Source: Sulfuricaulis limicola
GTDB taxonomy: Bacteria; Pseudomonadota; Gammaproteobacteria; Acidiferrobacterales; Sulfurifustaceae
NCBI RefSeq assembly: GCF_002355735.1
Contig: NZ_AP014879.1
Location: 1,488,001-1,552,000, forward strand
Direction of reading: 5' to 3'
Length of the DNA stretch: 64,000 nucleotides
Below are positions 62,685 to 64,000 of the stretch, in pieces. Numbering within the stretch: position 1 is the first letter of the stretch; each line of letters starts with the position of its first letter. The position numbers were made by a program, and so were the translations under genes. The notes beneath the pieces were generated by a model. That model searched no databases. It worked only from the letters and a program-made list of their open reading frames with translations, and was not told where the DNA came from.

Positions 62685-64000
62685 TCAAGAAATCAACTCC
62701 AATCGCAATTTCCACCCCGGCTCATCACCGTGCGCGACATACGGCTCGCAAACCCAGCGATCGCCGATGGCGGCCAACTCGCCATCAACGTACACCAGCG
62801 GCAGGCGCCGGCGCTCCCACGGCGGGATGCCGGCCTCCTGCAGCAGCTTCTTGAGCTTGTGATGATGCGCGCGACCGGGCAGACGGCAAATCTCTCCGCC
62901 CTGGCGCAGCCCGACGACGAGTGGCGCGCGCTCGATACGCTCCTGCGATAAACCGTCGCCACGCGCGGGTTCCGCTCGCAGCCGCCCGACGCCGGGAATT
63001 TCCAGCGTGTCCGCCGGGTTCCAATGAAGCCGTAAAGTGGAATCCGGCTCGCGACGCGGTTTGCGCGCCGTGAGTTCATCGCGATAGCGGCACACCTCGG
63101 CTCCCGGCCAGCGGATCACGGCCTGTTTCGAGGCAGGGTCGCGCGCGACCTGTGCCAGCACCTGATCCAGATGCATGGCCGTGGGCGCCTGAAAGCCCTG
63201 CCGGCGCAGCCAGTAACGCACGAGATTGCGGCTCCGCGGCGGGGACAGCCCGCGCAGGGCGCCGACCGACAGCCTCCCCTCCTCCGTGCCGCGACAGAGA
63301 TTCCAGTCCGATTCAGCCAGTTCGTCCAGCAGTTCCACGGCCTCCGCCGCCATGCCCGCCGAACGCGCGATCCGGCGCGAGGCCTCGGGCCAATGCGCTT
63401 CCAGCAGGGGGAACACCCGGTGACGCAGGAAATTGCGCGCGAACCGCAGGTCCTGATTGCTGCTGTCTTCGATCCATTCCAGGCCTTCGCGCGCGGCCCA
63501 GGCCGCCAACTGCTCCCGGGTAAAATCCAGCAAGGGCCGCGCCAGCCGGCCCCGGTGAAACGGCACCACGGCCGGCATGGCCGCCAGGCCGTGCACCCCG
63601 GTCCCGCGCAACAGCTGCAACAAGACAGTCTCGGCCTGATCGTCCGCCTGATGCGCCGTGAGCAGAACCTCGCCCGGCCCGACATGCCGCGCGAGAGCGG
63701 CATAGCGCGCGCGCCGCGCCGCGTCCTCCAGCCCATGTCCGCGGATCTGCGTCACCTGGACACATTCCACCGTGCAGGGAATATTCAGGCGCGCGCAGGT
63801 CTGTTGTACCTGTCTGGACCAATCCGCCGAATGCGGGTGCAGGCCGTGGTCAACATGCACCGCGCGCAACGTCAACGCCAGCGATTCACGCAGACCGGCA
63901 AGCGCATGCAGAAGAACGCAGGAATCAAGACCGCCGCTGAAGGCGACCGTCAGGGGTGTGGCGGAGGACAGACCGAGGCGGCGCAGGACGTCCGCCAGTG
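62685..64000 (-). CDS. tilS: tRNA(Ile)-lysidine synthase (5' end beyond window)
   Basis: Adds lysine to C34 of tRNA-Ile(CAU). At least 438 residues are present. The PP-loop reads VAFSGGLDSCVLLHAL (near 63920-63951 on the minus strand), then RAVHVDHGLHPHSADWSRQV, the ATP-binding H-x-x-DDQAETVLLQLLRGTG, and RPLLDFTREQL. The C-terminal TilS domain ends GDRWVCEPYVAHGDEPGWKLRLELIS. The start lies past 64000. Co-oriented with pyrG; the gap holds a repeat. Confidence 0.96.
   Translation of the reverse strand, partial: LADVLRRLGLSSATPLTVAFSGGLDSCVLLHALAGLRESLALTLRAVHVDHGLHPHSADWSRQVQQTCARLNIPCTVECVQVTQIRGHGLEDAARRARYAALARHVGPGEVLLTAHQADDQAETVLLQLLRGTGVHGLAAMPAVVPFHRGRLARPLLDFTREQLAAWAAREGLEWIEDSSNQDLRFARNFLRHRVFPLLEAHWPEASRRIARSAGMAAEAVELLDELAESDWNLCRGTEEGRLSVGALRGLSPPRSRNLVRYWLRRQGFQAPTAMHLDQVLAQVARDPASKQAVIRWPGAEVCRYRDELTARKPRREPDSTLRLHWNPADTLEIPGVGRLRAEPARGDGLSQERIERAPLVVGLRQGGEICRLPGRAHHHKLKKLLQEAGIPPWERRRLPLVYVDGELAAIGDRWVCEPYVAHGDEPGWKLRLELIS

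Overview
The window is a chromosomal segment of a GC-rich (around 60% by eye) gammaproteobacterium. The evidence is gene order. It carries surE-pcm-nlpD-rpoS; thrS-infC-rpmI-rplT followed by pheST-ihfA-merR with tRNA-Pro; rpoE-mucA-mucB-mucD; lepA-lepB-DUF4845-rnc-era-recO-pdxJ-acpS; sdhCDA / sdhB-sdhE-ygfX; and ftsB-eno-kdsA-pyrG-tilS. Hydrogenase maturation genes (hypC, hypD, hypX) and a YeiH-type putative sulfate exporter suggest, without proving, a hydrogen- or sulfur-oxidising lifestyle. Genus cannot be read from the sequence.

Layout. 1-4466: a chemosensory operon on the minus strand (STAS, transmembrane MCP, CheY, CheA, CheW; cheW runs off the window) behind a near-perfect sigma-54 promoter. 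4658-8562: threonine/alanine metabolism (alaC, hom, thrC). 8682-12441: a Mth938-like gene and the surE-pcm-nlpD-rpoS stationary-phase block. 12442-12990: a gene-free block of repeats. 12991-23243: tRNA-Pro, merR, ihfA, pheT, pheS, rplT, rpmI, infC (AUC start inside thrS), thrS, tRNA-Val, uvrB. 23321-26796: aspartate aminotransferase, an orphan FimT-like pilin, tRNA-Asn, a GlcG/HbpS protein and an AEC transporter. 26803-30306: hypC-hypD-hypX behind two FNR/ANR-type boxes. 30307-34694: PBP1b, two lipoproteins, a 77-residue membrane protein and a putative 2OG-Fe(II) oxygenase. 34775-45338: the acpS-to-lepA block and the sigma-E operon. 45549-55080: nadB, then the sdh genes, unusually split between sdhA and sdhB by a two-gene cassette (a 489-residue membrane protein and a von Willebrand factor A protein) plus a small secreted protein, then ygfZ. 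55246-58167: an enlarged YeiH-family transporter, a 40-residue single-pass protein, a universal stress protein and a SRPBCC-like membrane protein. 58171-64000: ftsB, eno, kdsA, pyrG and tilS (5' end beyond the window).

Most of the window is housekeeping. The parts least explained by known biology are the membrane protein/VWA cassette splitting the succinate dehydrogenase genes, the YeiH-centred operon with its micro-ORF, the FNR-box-headed hypCDX cluster, a cysteine-rich insertion in threonine synthase, and several families of intergenic inverted repeats. These repeats are built from iterated units of about 8-10 nt, and one family begins at or just after the stop codons of genes. No insertion sequence, prophage, integrase or CRISPR array was seen.
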